Source: Ailurus styani (Eukaryota > Chordata > Mammalia > Carnivora > Ailuridae). Taken from it: a stretch of 64,000 nucleotides of DNA. The notes beneath the pieces were generated by a model. That model ran no database searches and was not told the DNA's origin. It saw only the letters and a list, made by a program, of their open reading frames with translations. Shown here one piece after another: positions 46,090-57,595 of the stretch. The stretch is from assembly GCA_002007465.1 (NCBI GenBank), contig LNAC01000750.1:62001-126000 (forward strand), in the 5' to 3' direction. The position numbers and the translations under genes are program-made. Each line of letters opens with the position of its first letter. The stretch's first letter is position 1.

Positions 46090-46830
46090 GCTATAATTGA
46101 GAAAGAAAGGAAATGGGCAACTTCTTTTTTTGCACATAAGCCCTACTTCTGAAACAAGAGCTGTCTTTGCTCAGCTGGAGGAAAACCACAGGACTTGGAA
46201 TAACTCACTTAATGTACTGTCCCTTCTCATGTTAAAATGACACTGTTGACTCACCCTCAGTAGGACATGTGCTTGGTTTAACTCGTTTTTCCAGTAACAG
46301 TAATGAACCAAGCTGCTCTATTATTGCAATGATTTGCATCCTCATAACTGAAAAAATATTTGGAAATAACTGTATATACATGTCCCTGAGTTTGTCTGGC
46401 TCTCCTGTGTAGCCAAAATGAGTTTTATCTCTCTAATTTGCTCTGCAGTCTCTCCACAAATGATGGCCAGTGTTATTCCTTTTTACTTCATTACAAAAAT
46501 GGAATTTCTTCTAATTACCAAAATAATCTTTCATTGCATTTACTCAGTGTATCTTTTAGCTAATCCCCGCAGTCCTGGGCTTCCAAACTCTGAAATGAAA
46601 TGAACTAATTTATTTCCTTTACTTCTGATTACAAGTCCTGCTCAGCTTTGGGTGACACTGTAGAAGGCCTACAACAAACCAACAACCACTGCACAGCACC
46701 AATACGCTCACCAGCAGCTCCACAGCAAAGTACAGCATACTGTCCATTCTACTGCTCTGTCATGTCTAGTCTGTCATGAAGTTCATCACTATGACGGTGG
46801 GGAGGGAAGTCTTAATGACATCAAACAAGG
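46090..46830. promoter_or_regulatory. candidate conserved non-coding element in NOTCH2 intron 1
   Basis: Transposon-free block with regulatory-type motifs: ATTTGCAT octamer in GCAATGATTTGCATCC (POU), AACCACAGG (RUNX type), GTTGACTCA (AP-1-like), TTTGCTCAGC (MAF-like). It ends just before an old SINE at 46867. Inference from composition and motif density only. Confidence 0.33.
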
Positions 46831-46866
46831 TTTAGTACCAACACAGACCAAGAAAGGGAAAGTTGT

Positions 46867-46973
46867 GGGGTGCCTAGCTGGCTCCATCCGTGGAGTATAA
46901 GATTCTTCATCTACAAGTCGTGAATTCGATCCCCACACCAGGAATAGAGTTTACTTTAAAAAACAAAAACAAA
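46867..46973 (+). mobile_element. old tRNA-derived SINE
   Basis: GGGGTGCCTAGCTGGCTCCA head, with a B-box-like GTGAATTCGATCCCC, then GAATAGAGTTTACTTTAAAA and an A-rich tail. It lacks the CT-rich part of younger CAN-SINEs and resembles the oldest, simple tRNA-Lys SINE form. No target duplication seen. Confidence 0.8.
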
Positions 46974-47100
46974 TTTCAATTGGAAAAAAAGGGGGGGTGT
47001 TCATTTTCCTTAGATCAAAACCAGCATTCTTTGTCAAGGAGAGATTCAACTTAATTCATGTACATCCTCCATTCTCACATAATCCACTCTGGAAAGATAG

Positions 47101-47233
47101 ACTTTTTTTTTTTAATTCAATTAGCCAACTTATGGTACATCATTAGTTTCAGATATAGAGTTCAATAATTTATCAGTTGCATATAACACTCAGTGCTCCT
47201 CACATCACATGCCCTCCTTAATGTCCATCACCC
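47101..47233 (-). mobile_element. 5'-truncated carnivore L1 3' end, antisense
   Basis: Starts with T12, then AATTCAATTAGCCAAC, CACTCAGTGCTCCTCACATC, GCCCTCCTTAATGTCCATCA, the complement of the L1 3' UTR seen at 3906 and 41782. Target duplication AAAGATAG at 47093-47100 and 47234-47241. Confidence 0.9.
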
Positions 47234-47370
47234 AAAGATAGCCTTTTAATTCAAAACTTACATTTGAAAACTATTTTGCAGAGGGACATTAGAAATATTG
47301 AGAGTAAAAAATCTATTTAATGAAAGAACCAATAGCTTTGACATTAAACTCTTCAATTTTCATTCTGGAC

Positions 47371-47646
47371 CAGTGGTCTACAAAATGAGATGTGTGTATC
47401 CCAGAAGTAGAGGGGTGCAAGATTATTCCATGGGGCACCAAAAGCACTTTAAGACCATCTAAATATTTACAGTCTAAAAAACACATAATTAAGCTTTACT
47501 AAGAGTTAATATATGCATGTATGGTTTAATAGTTATATATGTATATAATTTGAAAATATTTATTTACCTAGTTGGAGGAAGGGGTCCATGGACAAAAAAA
47601 CTTTTTCTTGGGGCATACATTTTATTAAAAGTTTGGAGGTTCTTGC
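47371..47646 (+). mobile_element. probable hAT-type MITE, unclassified
   Basis: 5' CAGTGGTCTACAAAATGAGA and 3' AAAGTTTGGAGGTTCTTGC look like diverged Charlie-type termini. The interior has TGTATCCCAGAAGTAGAGGG, TTCCATGGGGCACC and GGGGTCCATGGAC. Family not identified; no target duplication seen. Confidence 0.5.
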
Positions 47647-48400
47647 CTTACCCCTGCATTTCACAAACTAGGACACACATAGCCCTGAGGGTATACAGCA
47701 TTTAGGGGGAAATGCAAAGAAATCGGAGAAAATGCAGATAAACCTGGTATATGTTCCTGGTGCCTCTATTCCATTCCCTGTAGGGTAAGTGACAGTCACT
47801 TATAGTCTTTCCTGGGATCAAGTGCTTCGGAAGACAACACTGGTGAACATGTCTTAGAATGAAAGGGGCCACAGAATGATAACCGAGGTACCCTGCCTGC
47901 TTCCTCTCATCCAGCCGTCTGACCAAAGGTGAAGCACCTCACTCCTCCAGACCTTTCAGGCTCCTTCTCACTTGAATTTTATGATTCACAAGTTAAGGTT
48001 TTCATCCCATCCCAACCTATTTCTACATGTCATTCTTTTAACAAGAATGTATTAGCCTCTCTCCCCACCTATCTCCATCCCTGCCTCCCTCCTGATGAGG
48101 CATTGACTTTCCATTTCCTCAGCTTCCATGGACCACTGGTATGATACCAAAGGGCACTTGCTGGAAGGGTTTGTAAGCATTCTCAACTTATTCCCAAGTG
48201 TCTCCTATTACTCCTGGAGAGACCGTAAGCCCCTTGGTATAAATTGTTGGGGCAGCATTCTCTAGAGGGACCGACACATATCACCACCTGATCATGCTGA
48301 CAATCCACAGCCCTGCCCCTGATGCATATCAGCAATGTACTAATTTAAGGGGAAAAGAATTAGGAACCTAAATTACCCACATAATGAAGGTATATAGTCC

Positions 48401-48521
48401 AGGGAAAAGAAAGAAAAGAAAAAAGAAGAGAAGAGAAGAGAAAAGAGAAGAGAAGAGAAGAAAAGAGAAGAGAAAGAAGGAAGGAAGGGGGGGAGAGAGA
48501 GAGAGAAAGGAAAGAAAAAAG

Positions 48522-48553
<32 letters not shown>

Positions 48554-48675
48554 GAAAAGAAAAGAAAAGAAAAGAAAAGAAAAGAAAAGAAAAGAAAAGA
48601 AGGAAGGAAGGGGGGGAGAGAGAGAGAGAGAAAGGAAAGAAAAAAGAAAAAGAAAAGAAAAGAAAAGAAAAGAAA
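48401..48675 (+). repeat. 275-nt pure homopurine tract (GAAAA/GAGAA/GGAA)n
   Basis: From 48401 to 48675 there is not one pyrimidine on the plus strand. Units are AGAGA, GAAAA, GGAA and two G7 runs (48487-48493, 48610-48616), each followed by (AG)6-7. The two G7 blocks are 123 bp apart and sit in near-identical segments, so an internal duplication is likely. The Lys/Arg/Glu-rich frame spanning it (48384-48818) is a product of composition. Confidence 0.98.
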
Positions 48676-49544
48676 TTAAGCTGAAACCATGCCTAGGTAA
48701 GCCTGGCTATAAGAAAAGTAGCCCTGAACTCGACAAGAACAAAATGAGGAACTGGGGACAGCATAGAGAAGTGTTAACTCATGCTGGTAGGATGCCCCCT
48801 CTCACTCCAAACCGCTGAGTTCACGTCCCAGCCACTGCCACCCTGTTAAAATAATTAGTAATTACGCAAGGTAATATATGAAACACGCTTAGAGCCTGGT
48901 ATTATTAATTAATATCATTACCCTCATTCCACCAAGTACACTAGAACTAATAGGAGAAATGTTACATCTTCATCTGCAGGCTTTGCGGGTTTCATGGCAG
49001 AATTTTCACCTACCCAGAACAGATGGACCTTCAACTTCCCTTTTCAGGTTTTGTCAACATCTCTAAAGGTTCCATGGCATATTTCCATCACGTGAAAAGA
49101 TAAGACTCAATTCCCAGGCAATACAGAGCACTTTTAAGGAAGCAGCATGATGTGAGAAAGGAAGCAGTGAACCAGGGGCTAACAACTCAAACATCTTGTC
49201 TTGGTACTGCCACTGACTATTCTGCACCCTTGAAAAATTACTTATTTTTCTAAGGCTTAAATTTTCTGATCTCTTTTTGAAATAATGACCTATGATCTGA
49301 AAGCCAATGAGGCAGTAGTTTGCAAACAATTTTTACTGTGATCTAAAGTAAGAAATATATTTTAAGTCTGAACTCAATAATCACACATATACATACAGAG
49401 AAAAAGTGAAAATTTCAAGAAGCAATGCTTATCCTCTGTGATATTTTCTATTCAGTTCCAATTTTCCTCCCAAAGTACTGTCTGAGACTCACCAAATTGG
49501 TTTCATGCCCCACTAGTGGTCAAATTTTCTGCAGTTTAAAAACC

Positions 49545-49770
49545 CTGGACTACAGCATGGTGATAAAGAGTATGGCCTTGCAATCAGACAGACCTAGCTC
49601 CACCTAGCTGTATAATCTTAAGTGAGTTACCAACCCTTTCAAAATTCATCTTTTAAATCAAGATGGAAACACCAAGGTTGTTCTAAAAATTAAATGGAAT
49701 AATAAATGTAAAGCACTTAACTACACTCTTTCTAACACGTAACAAGCACTCAATAAAATGTTTTGGTGAT
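49545..49770 (+). mobile_element. MIR SINE
   Basis: Sense MIR, nearly complete: ACAGCATGGTGATAAAGAGT, GACAGACCTAGCTCCACCTA, GTATAATCTTAAGTGAGTTA, AAATGTAAAGCACTTAACTA, ACAAGCACTCAATAAAATG. Confidence 0.87.
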
Positions 49771-49826
49771 GATTAGTAATATCTATGTCATTATTATTAA
49801 ATTCAAAGATTCCAAAAGAAAGTAAA

Positions 49827-50006
49827 GGAAGCCTGGGTGGCTCAGTCGGTTAAGCATCTGCCTTTGGCTCAGGTCATGATCCCAGAGTCCTGGGATCGAG
49901 TTCCACATCCAGCTCCCTGCTCCACAGGGAGCCTGCTTCTCCCTCTGCCTCTGCCTCTGCCTCTCTCTCTCTCTCTCGTGAATAAATAAATAATCTTAAA
50001 AAAAAA
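49827..50006 (+). mobile_element. CAN-SINE
   Basis: GGAAGCCTGGGTGGCTCAGT head, AGTCGGTTAAGCATCTGCCT, (CTCTGC)n and AATAAATAAATAATC tail. Target duplication CAAAAGAAAGTAAA at 49813-49826 and 50007-50020. Confidence 0.95.
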
Positions 50007-50129
50007 CAAAAGAAAGTAAAATAAGTAGAACGGAGCTAAGAAAAGGAACAGGCTCACCTACAAGCATCAGTAAGCAGCAGGACTGATATGAAGTTAATCC
50101 CAGCCTATGCTCATTGAAGTTCCACAAAC

Positions 50130-50235
50130 AAAGGGATTTTTGTGTGCTTTCTTCAGAGTATTCCCTAACAACTGTAACAGTGGCTGGCACATAACGGACA
50201 CTCACATACTTGTTGGATGAATTAATTAATACATC
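50130..50235 (+). mobile_element. LINE L2 3' terminal fragment
   Basis: CAGTGGCTGGCACATAACGG, ACACTCACATACTTGTTGGA, TGAATTAATTAA: the L2 3' end. Confidence 0.65.
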
Positions 50236-50339
50236 TGGAAGCTCACCTCTGTGCACTGGAAGAGCTGTGAAAAGATCCCAGCCAAGCTTGCATAGCTCTC
50301 TTTGCCCCAAAACTCAAAACATGTTTTGTTGCTCTAAGC

Positions 50340-50521
50340 CAATGGTTTTCAAAGTATAATTCCCAAAAGAGCAGCAGCAGTATCTGGGAACTTGTCAGAA
50401 ACGCAAATTATCAGATCCTACTGAAGGCCTTCAGATCAGAAACTCAAGGTGTAGGCCCTGAGCCCGGGAATCTGTGTTCTAATAAACCTTCCAACTGCCC
50501 ACTAAAGTTTGAAAACCACGA
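50340..50521. mobile_element. hAT-Charlie MITE (MER3/MER5/MER20-like)
   Basis: Termini CAATGGTTTTCAAAGT and AAAGTTTGAAAACCACGA. Interior AGCAGCAGCAGTATCTGGGA, ACTTGTCAGAAACGCAAATT, GAATCTGTGTTCTAATAAAC. Same family as 35377-35544, opposite orientation. Confidence 0.8.
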
Positions 50522-52335
50522 TTTCAAACTGTGATGACTTGGAACCTTATAGCAATCCCAGAGAGCTACATGTGCAACCAAAGGGACTCCTGCAAAGTTC
50601 ATTAGTCATAGGAACAAGTTACTCATCTAGTTCAACCAGGACTCTTTAGAGCCAGCTACAACCTCCAAGGAAATCCCCAAGAATGGCTTCTCGAACTCTT
50701 ATACTTCTCCTCAGGTCTCCACCAGGAGACTAAACTAGACAAATAAAACAAAACAAAACAAAATAAAAACCTCTGAAACAACTACTTGTTAATTCAGCAC
50801 AAAGCCTAACTCTTAGAAGAAATGTAAAACCTATTCCTTAAATGTTCTCTTACCTAAGTATATTCCCTGGACTTAAACTGCCCCATACCAAGACTTCTGG
50901 ACCACAAGCTCAGGGTGATTTCTGAAAAATGTACATTTGTTCCCAAAAAGTAAAGTAGGTCTCAGCTAGTCTGCACATAGCAACCCTGGCACCGAAGTTG
51001 TACAGTACTGTTCTACCAATACTCATCTTGCATTTGGCCACCTGCCGAAATCAATGAGCACTAGTTAAGCATCCATTTTGTGCACAAACACATGCTTCAG
51101 AAAGAAGGTAATCAAATATGAAAACTCCAAAATTAAAGCTTATAATGTGTTAGTAAGTCAAAGAACACATTTGTATCACTGAATTGAGTCTGTTCCTTCA
51201 GAAAATCATGGAAAAGCTCACTAACTTCTATAAAACCTTAATTTTCCCAAAGGTACCTTAGTTAGAAGCCCTGCAGTGCCATCAGACTCAGAAACACTAA
51301 GATTTAGAGATAAGACAAGGATTTCTTATCAAAAGGCTGGAAAATATAACTATCTTCTTTCCCCTCTGGAAAGGTGTGCTAACATACCTTCCAAGGCAAG
51401 CGAGTACCTTTTAAATCTTGAAAGGTTCCATATTTCTGCCAATAAAATAATGATCCATTTATACACCGAGGAACAGAAAGAAGACCTGGCCTTGATTCTC
51501 CAGCCAGCCCTGGTACTTGACAGTGTGACTTTCAAATAAGTCCCAGAGGGTCTCTGTTGCAGTCTCCAGAAATGAACACATGGTCTTATAAAAGATATAA
51601 TGCACTTGAAAGTGCTTTGAAACACATTAGATATTATCTTCTCAACATGCAAATGTATTCTTGTGAACCAATTCCTTCCCTCCCACTCACAGTGACCAAA
51701 ATGATTTATATTAGAAAGCGCTCATAAGTGGTTTGACAGCAATTGTAACAAAAATGTAAACTAGAAAAGATACTGAATACCTTTGTACACATAAAGCAGC
51801 ATGAAGCCAGAAACATGAAGGCTTTCAAATGACAAAGAAATAGATTAGAAAAATGACCCAGATACATTGGCCCTTTATGGTTTTGGCAAAAATTTAAGCT
51901 AGAAAGACATGATATTTAGTAAGGAAAATGAATGACAAACAAGAAATAACGTGAGATATTTCAAAATGTTATTTCAAAACTTCACAAAAGGATATGTTTA
52001 AAGGGAAGTTTGGGAACAAAGGGTTAAGGAGGGCTATATTTTTGTCAGGTCTGACTTACCCTTTGCTATGGGTATACTGTCTTTTCATGTGGGCCCAAAG
52101 AAATAGTTGAGCCACTATTGTTGTTGATAATGACGAGCAGATGCTGATGGGATGATTGCACATCAACAGTTCTCAGACTCAGGTCTTGTGTAATTGGGTG
52201 TGTCGATCTATGTCACTCCACAAATGGTTATTAAACTCGTTACAACTTCCCTAAATCTTTTCACTAGACCTGAGCGACATTTGGATAGCTATTCTCTGCC
52301 AAATGAGAATGGGCACTATTATAAAAAAAATTTTT
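50522..52335. other. unannotated intron
   Basis: No gene or clear transposon. A (AAAAC)n run lies at 50744-50765. Opposed frames at 51276-51652 match nothing known. Confidence 0.45.
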
Positions 52336-52338
52336 TTT

Positions 52339-52374
52339 AACAGTTCCAAGGTCTATTCCTCCTCTGGAAAGACA

Positions 52375-52431
<57 letters not shown>

Positions 52432-52472
52432 NAACAGTTCCAAGGTCTATTCCTCCTCTGGAAAGACAGACA

Positions 52473-52518
<46 letters not shown>
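52339..52518. repeat. (CA)n microsatellite with a single-N join and exact 40-bp flank duplication
   Basis: The 40 bp AACAGTTCCAAGGTCTATTC ... GGAAAGACAGACA occurs at 52339-52378 and again at 52433-52472, each followed by a long CA run. A single N sits at 52432 directly before the second copy. Most likely a mis-joined microsatellite rather than a true duplication. Confidence 0.9.
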
Positions 52519-52521
<3 letters not shown>

Positions 52522-52619
52522 AAAGTAGGGATGTTGTTTAATTCAAATTCCAAATTATCAAATTTGAAATTTAACACTTTACCAAAACCATGAATATTCT
52601 TTTACTTCAGTGAATGTTA

Positions 52620-53100
52620 CAAGTCTGTCGATTTTAACCTGTTGTGAGAAAAACTATAATCAATTCCCAACTTTCTATGAACAAATTATATGCATTTAGA
52701 ATAAGCTATGTACCTCAGGGTCAACACTGCTATCAGTGCTATCAAAGTTCTCCTCAGGATGACGGAGAATGGGGAATCCCACGTCTCAGGATAGACAACT
52801 GCCAAAGACTTCCTAGTGAGAAAGGTGCATGGCCCTGATGTGGCTTGATGACAGTGGCCTTCATCAAGGAAGCTCTCGGCTGACCACAGGGCATGGCCAA
52901 ATGTCCAGCGGGATTGCTGGAGGGGTCAAAATGGTCCACTTGACATTTTGTTGACACTGAGGTATCAAACCTTCAACCAGTTGGCCACTGGGTGGAAAGC
53001 TTTCCTGCACTGTTCCCCTTGGAGGAACATTTGTTGAGATGGCTCCCTTGAATGAAAAGAACAACTTGTGAAATGGATTCTCTGGGAAGGCAAGCATACT
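52620..53100. other. repeat-free block, possible conserved element
   Basis: Transposon-free with higher GC than neighbours (ACGGAGAATGGGGAATCCCA; CTCTCGGCTGACCACAGGGC). Contains GTGGCTTGATGACAG and TTGACA-type motifs. Short opposed frames are not known proteins. Function unknown. Confidence 0.3.
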
Positions 53101-53169
53101 TTCATATACTAATAGGTGTAAATAAGGCAGAGGCTCCTATAAATTACTAACCTTAGAATTAATGAGCTA

Positions 53170-53383
53170 GGGCGCCTGGGTGGCTCAGTGGGTAAAGCCG
53201 CTGCCTTCGGGTCAGGTCATGATCCCAGGGTCCTGGGATCGAGGCCCACATCGGGCTCTCTGCTCAGCAGGGAGCCTGCTTCCTCCTCTCTCCTCTCTCT
53301 CTGCCTGCCTCTCTGCCTACTTGTAATCTCTCTCTCTGTGTGTCAAATGAATAAATAAAATCTTTAAAAAAAAATAAAAAAAA
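53170..53383 (+). mobile_element. young CAN-SINE (mustelid-type)
   Basis: GGGCGCCTGGGTGGCTCAGT, AGTGGGTAAAGCCGCTGCC, TGCCTGCCTCTCTGCCTAC and poly-A. Perfect 15-bp target duplication AGAATTAATGAGCTA at 53155-53169 and 53384-53398. Closest in sequence to the copy at 12141 (both have CCGCTGCC and CCTCCTCTCTCCTCTCTC). Confidence 0.96.
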
Positions 53384-53398
53384 AGAATTAATGAGCTA

Positions 53399-54190
53399 AA
53401 CTGAAGTGTAGTATGACAGCTTGATCATTTTTCTTTCTTTCCCTATGAACATTTGGCAGACTTAAAATTTCAGCCATCATGCATTTTGTTCCCTGAAATG
53501 TATCAGTTACATTTCCCACAGAAGCTAACTACGCATTTCCTCGTTGGTGTATGTGTAAAACTACCATAACAAAACATTCTCTATTTCCTCTTTTTGGTTA
53601 AAAGGAAAGAAGAAAAGCTAAAGTGCACTTACATACGTGACAGTGCAATACTGACAAGCCCATCTGCATTCACAACTTATATTCTGCTTAAGTTAAGGAG
53701 AGAACTGCCAAGGGCTATGAAATAATATTACATTGAGGAGAAGCCCATGCTGCATGCTCTTCAGAGATTTTAGGGAAACTTTAAGGAACAGGGACGTCAC
53801 GTCAGGCCACTCAGGAAGAACTAAGGCTTGAGACATTAAAAACAGTTGAGAAAAATACTATGAAATAGACATCAAAGCACATAAAATGCAAGTAAGTGAA
53901 CATGACGCTACAGACTCACTGCCAGAACACATGGACGCTGTGATGGGCTAAGCTGAGTGAACCCCACTCTCTTGCTATTTCACTTTGGATTAACATTCTG
54001 CCCAGGTAAAACAGTAACAACTAGTGACTGTAGGCACAGAATAGCTTTAGGAAAAGTAAACTAGTCATCTAGGGAGAGAATCTTCAACTTCTGCTTTACT
54101 GCTGTCATGCTCTGATGCATCTAATCAAACAGAAAGGAAGAGAATTCTTTCCTATCCTGGGGAACTGAATTCGGATTTAGGTACATTATG
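53399..54190. other. unannotated intron
   Basis: Nothing recognised. Confidence 0.45.
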
Positions 54191-54194
54191 CAGG

Positions 54195-54420
54195 AAGCAG
54201 TGTGGTATAATGAAACAAGAACTGCCCTAGAAATCAGAACCTGAGTTCTAACCCAAACTTTGTTGTATACTCACCTTGTGATCTAGAGGAATTCCTTTGA
54301 GCTATTTGAGACTTACTATTCTCATATGTAAAACGAAAATAATGTCACCAACCCTCCCTCTTTAGAAGACTATTTGTGGCTCAAGCGAGATCATGTTTAC
54401 AAAAGTGACTATACACCAGA
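54195..54420 (+). mobile_element. MIR SINE
   Basis: GAAGCAGTGTGGTATAATGA, GAACCTGAGTTCTAACCCAA, CACCTTGTGATCTAGAGGAA, CTATTCTCATATGTAAAACG: sense MIR from the tRNA-related head through the core. Confidence 0.85.
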
Positions 54421-55179
54421 AAACATTAATGTAAATGTAAATGTTAATGTAAAACTCCCAATCCAAAATTCTGTGAAACAGGAAATCCTCACCATCTAGC
54501 CCTGAAATGACAAACTATTACCTGATTCAAATTAGCTTACATACACCTATGTTATGAGACCACCCCAAATGGGAGTGGGATGTATGTTGGACTAGTATAA
54601 CCAAGTTCAACGTTTTTTTTTTTAACATCCCTATTGCTCTCCCAGTGTCTCAACAATGCTCAGGAATTATAAGCAAGCGATAATCTCCTCAACCTCCCCT
54701 AGCCTTCTCTGGCACAGAAATCCAACATAGGCCACTTCACATGCCTGATTAGATAAGCTTTCCCAATGCTGAAAACCAACTGCTTCTAACATTTCAAACC
54801 TGATTTCCATTAAGACTTAGGGGTGAAAGATGGAAACAAGTAAGCCAAACAAGTAGATCCTTCTTTTAAAAGAATTCTCTGGCTTTAATTTGAAATACTA
54901 AATAACTTTTTTCTATGAATCAACTGTTTCTGAGGTGACAGGTGCAAGATACTGCAAACTTGAGCAGACAAAAAGGTTAGAAAGGCTTTTAATTCACACA
55001 CAGTTAATTTACAAATTTGAAATTACTAGATAATAGTGTTTTAGTCTGCTCTTGCCTTGGCAATGAAGCAGAGTCTAAAAGGAATCCTTGAAAGAAACTG
55101 AAACAAGAAGGGTCAGAGACAAGTATTATCGTGAGGTTAATGAAGTTTTAAACTTTGGGGGCCCTCCCCCCAACCTGAG

Positions 55180-55380
55180 TGTCTATTTTGTGCCTAGAAC
55201 CATGCAATTAAGTATGTTGTTTCTAACATCTGCAAATAATCCTGCAAGTTAGGTATTACTATTTTCCCTGCTACACAGATATGGGAACTGAGACTTAGAG
55301 AAGTTAAGTGGCTTGCCCAATATTCTTAACTAAGAATCAGAGCCAGGTCTAGCTGGTTCCAAAACTCACCAGCGATGCTA
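55180..55380 (-). mobile_element. MIR SINE
   Basis: Antisense MIR: TCCTGCAAGTTAGGTATTAC, GGGAACTGAGACTTAGAGAA, GTTAAGTGGCTTGCCCAATA, CAGAGCCAGGTCTAGCTGGT. Confidence 0.87.
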
Positions 55381-56350
55381 AAGCAAAAATCAAAATGTAG
55401 TGGGAAAGGGTACCTAAGTCAAACCAAGAGATAATTAAAAACAAACAATCAACCTCTTCTGTCATTTATCTCTTTCATTTTCTTAATATCCTTGAGCATT
55501 CTCCATTCAATGGGCATCTAACACAACTAAACCTTAAGGAGAGTCCTGTATGTTTGAAAGGACCCACATGTGTGAGCATGCACGTGTAAGGCTCTATTTT
55601 AAAATAGACGGGATTATCTGGGATTATCTCTTGGTGTCAGACACATTCTCTCATCTATTAGTACAAATGACTACTGATTGTCAGTAACAAAGAAGGTAAT
55701 ATAATAAGGAAAAAGCCTATAGAAAAGAGTGTGCTTTTTCTATAATGATATGTGTAGAAATGCTGCACTTCCCAGGCCAAGATAGGTTAGTACTGGGTAG
55801 TTTCAGTAATTGGCTATGTTCGTTACTCACATGCTGACGAATTCCAATTGTTTTATGTGGTTTCTTACATCCTTTTAAATTAAATAATGAGAATATATAT
55901 GCATGTGCACAGTCAAGAAAAAGCTATCTGGGGAAAAAAAAGCACTATCCATAACTAAAAAGGCTGGCACAAATATGACTCAGGATGGCCATTTTCAATC
56001 TTTCAAAATGTTTTTTATTAAGGAAAAAAAAAAGCTACCCATTCATTCCTGATCTTAATCTACTAAAGAATTTCTTTTAGGATCAAGATATAAAAGGGAA
56101 AGAAATGCTAAACAACTTTCCTTGGATTATGACAAACATAAATCCATTCTTCCCACTTTCAAAAAGATTTAGAAAGGACTGCAAATCCTCAAAATGGAAT
56201 TTTGAAGTTTAAGTAATTCCCATATTATGTGCATGTTCATTCAGAGGTAAGGTGTTAAGAAGTGGAAAACTTAAGTCGGTTTGGTACATAAAATATTATT
56301 AAATCCAAAGTTACATTATCTGTGACTACAGGATTCCACCAAATGGACAA
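55381..56350. other. unannotated intron
   Basis: No gene or clear transposon. An exact 12-bp direct repeat GGGATTATCTGG/GGGATTATCTCT lies near 55610. Confidence 0.45.
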
Positions 56351-56359
56351 TAGCATTAT

Positions 56360-56585
56360 TTATAGTGGGTAAGTGTGTGAGCTCTGGAGTTTGGCAAGAG
56401 TGGTTCCAATTGCTGGCCTATACCAATGATCAGCTGAGTGGCCTAGATGACCGCTCTTTAACCTTTCAGTAAATAGGAATCAAACATCTACTATAAGGAC
56501 CAAAGGAAACAGGTGAAGTACCCTTACCAAGTACAGTCAAGCATCTGTCACGTAATAAGCACTCGGTATATGAAAGCTATTGTCA
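56360..56585 (+). mobile_element. MIR SINE
   Basis: GTGTGAGCTCTGGAGTTTGG, ATCAGCTGAGTGGCCTAGAT, AACCTTTCAGTAAATAGGAA, GCATCTGTCACGTAATAAGC: sense MIR, diverged. Confidence 0.75.
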
Positions 56586-56719
56586 CTGCATATAAGCTCC
56601 GTAAGGACAGAGATTTGGGCTGTTTTGTTCATTTTATTAATAAGGAAGCATGCCTCGGTCTGCTTTCATGCATATACTCCCAGTTCTTCCCGACATTCAC
56701 TTTCATCTGATATTAATTA

Positions 56720-57430
56720 CATTCAAATACTGCTATCCTTAGTGTACACCTCCTCTCTTTTACCATAAGTGTTTTCAGCTGCTTTTTTGGAGAGATTTAA
56801 ATTATTGGAAAATATTTTAAGTGTTTTAAGAGTATTTGAGTTACCATATGCACCACTTACATTTTCTGTAAACAGTGTGCTTACATATAATTATAAATAT
56901 CTCAGACTATAAAAGAAAACCTTTCATAGTATTCCCACAACTGAAAAACAAAGTCTTAGAAATAATTATAGAGGGAGCAGAAGGGAGTGGTAGGTAGAAA
57001 ACAGTTTACTAAATCAGCAAAATAAAATGTGGAGTTTTGTCTTAAAACAAAACAAAACAAAAACCTGACAACCATTTGCTCAAGGCTGCCAAAACTTGAG
57101 AATAAGCAAACTGTCATGGGAAACAAACGTTAAAATACGAAACCCTTTTCTGAGAAAGTAACTCCGCCAGTCCTGGCTAATCCAATACTGAATCACTAAT
57201 GACACCAGCCCCGCTGGCTTGTCTTAACCACTACAGAGAAATCCAAAGGGACAGGCAGGGGCTCCCAGGCAAATATTTTCTCTGCTGTCACTGACATTTT
57301 CAATATGGCCACACCTCTTCCCTCCCTCACTCTTCTACTACTTCTCTGTTCCCTTTTCGGATCTAAAAAAAAAAAAAAAAAGATGGTCGACATACTGACA
57401 GACCTTTTGAGATTTGAGTAATGAATGCAG
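56720..57430. other. unannotated intron
   Basis: Nothing recognised apart from a short (AAAAC)n run at 57045-57064. Confidence 0.45.
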
Positions 57431-57434
57431 ATGA

Positions 57435-57595
57435 AAGATCACTAGAAAACAAAAGCTTGGATTTGGGCCCCAACTTTGACCTAGCTCTGGGTCCTTTGGC
57501 CAGTCACTTCTTTGGGCTTTAGTTTCTCCATCTGTAAAACAAGGATGGACTAGATGAGTAACCCTCCACCTGAGATCCCAAAATCTCCAGGAGCC
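57435..57595 (+). mobile_element. MIR SINE
   Basis: TTGACCTAGCTCTGGGTCCT, GGCCAGTCACTTCTTTGGGC, TTTAGTTTCTCCATCTGTAA: sense MIR core. Confidence 0.8.

Noticed and set aside
48384..48818. 144-codon Lys/Arg/Glu-rich open frame
   Set aside because: It is a direct product of the homopurine repeat, which contains no stop codon other than TGA/TAA/TAG types excluded by phase. No protein family.
52303..52593. His/Thr and Val/Cys repeat frames on both strands
   Set aside because: Translation of a CA/TG microsatellite running through an assembly N.
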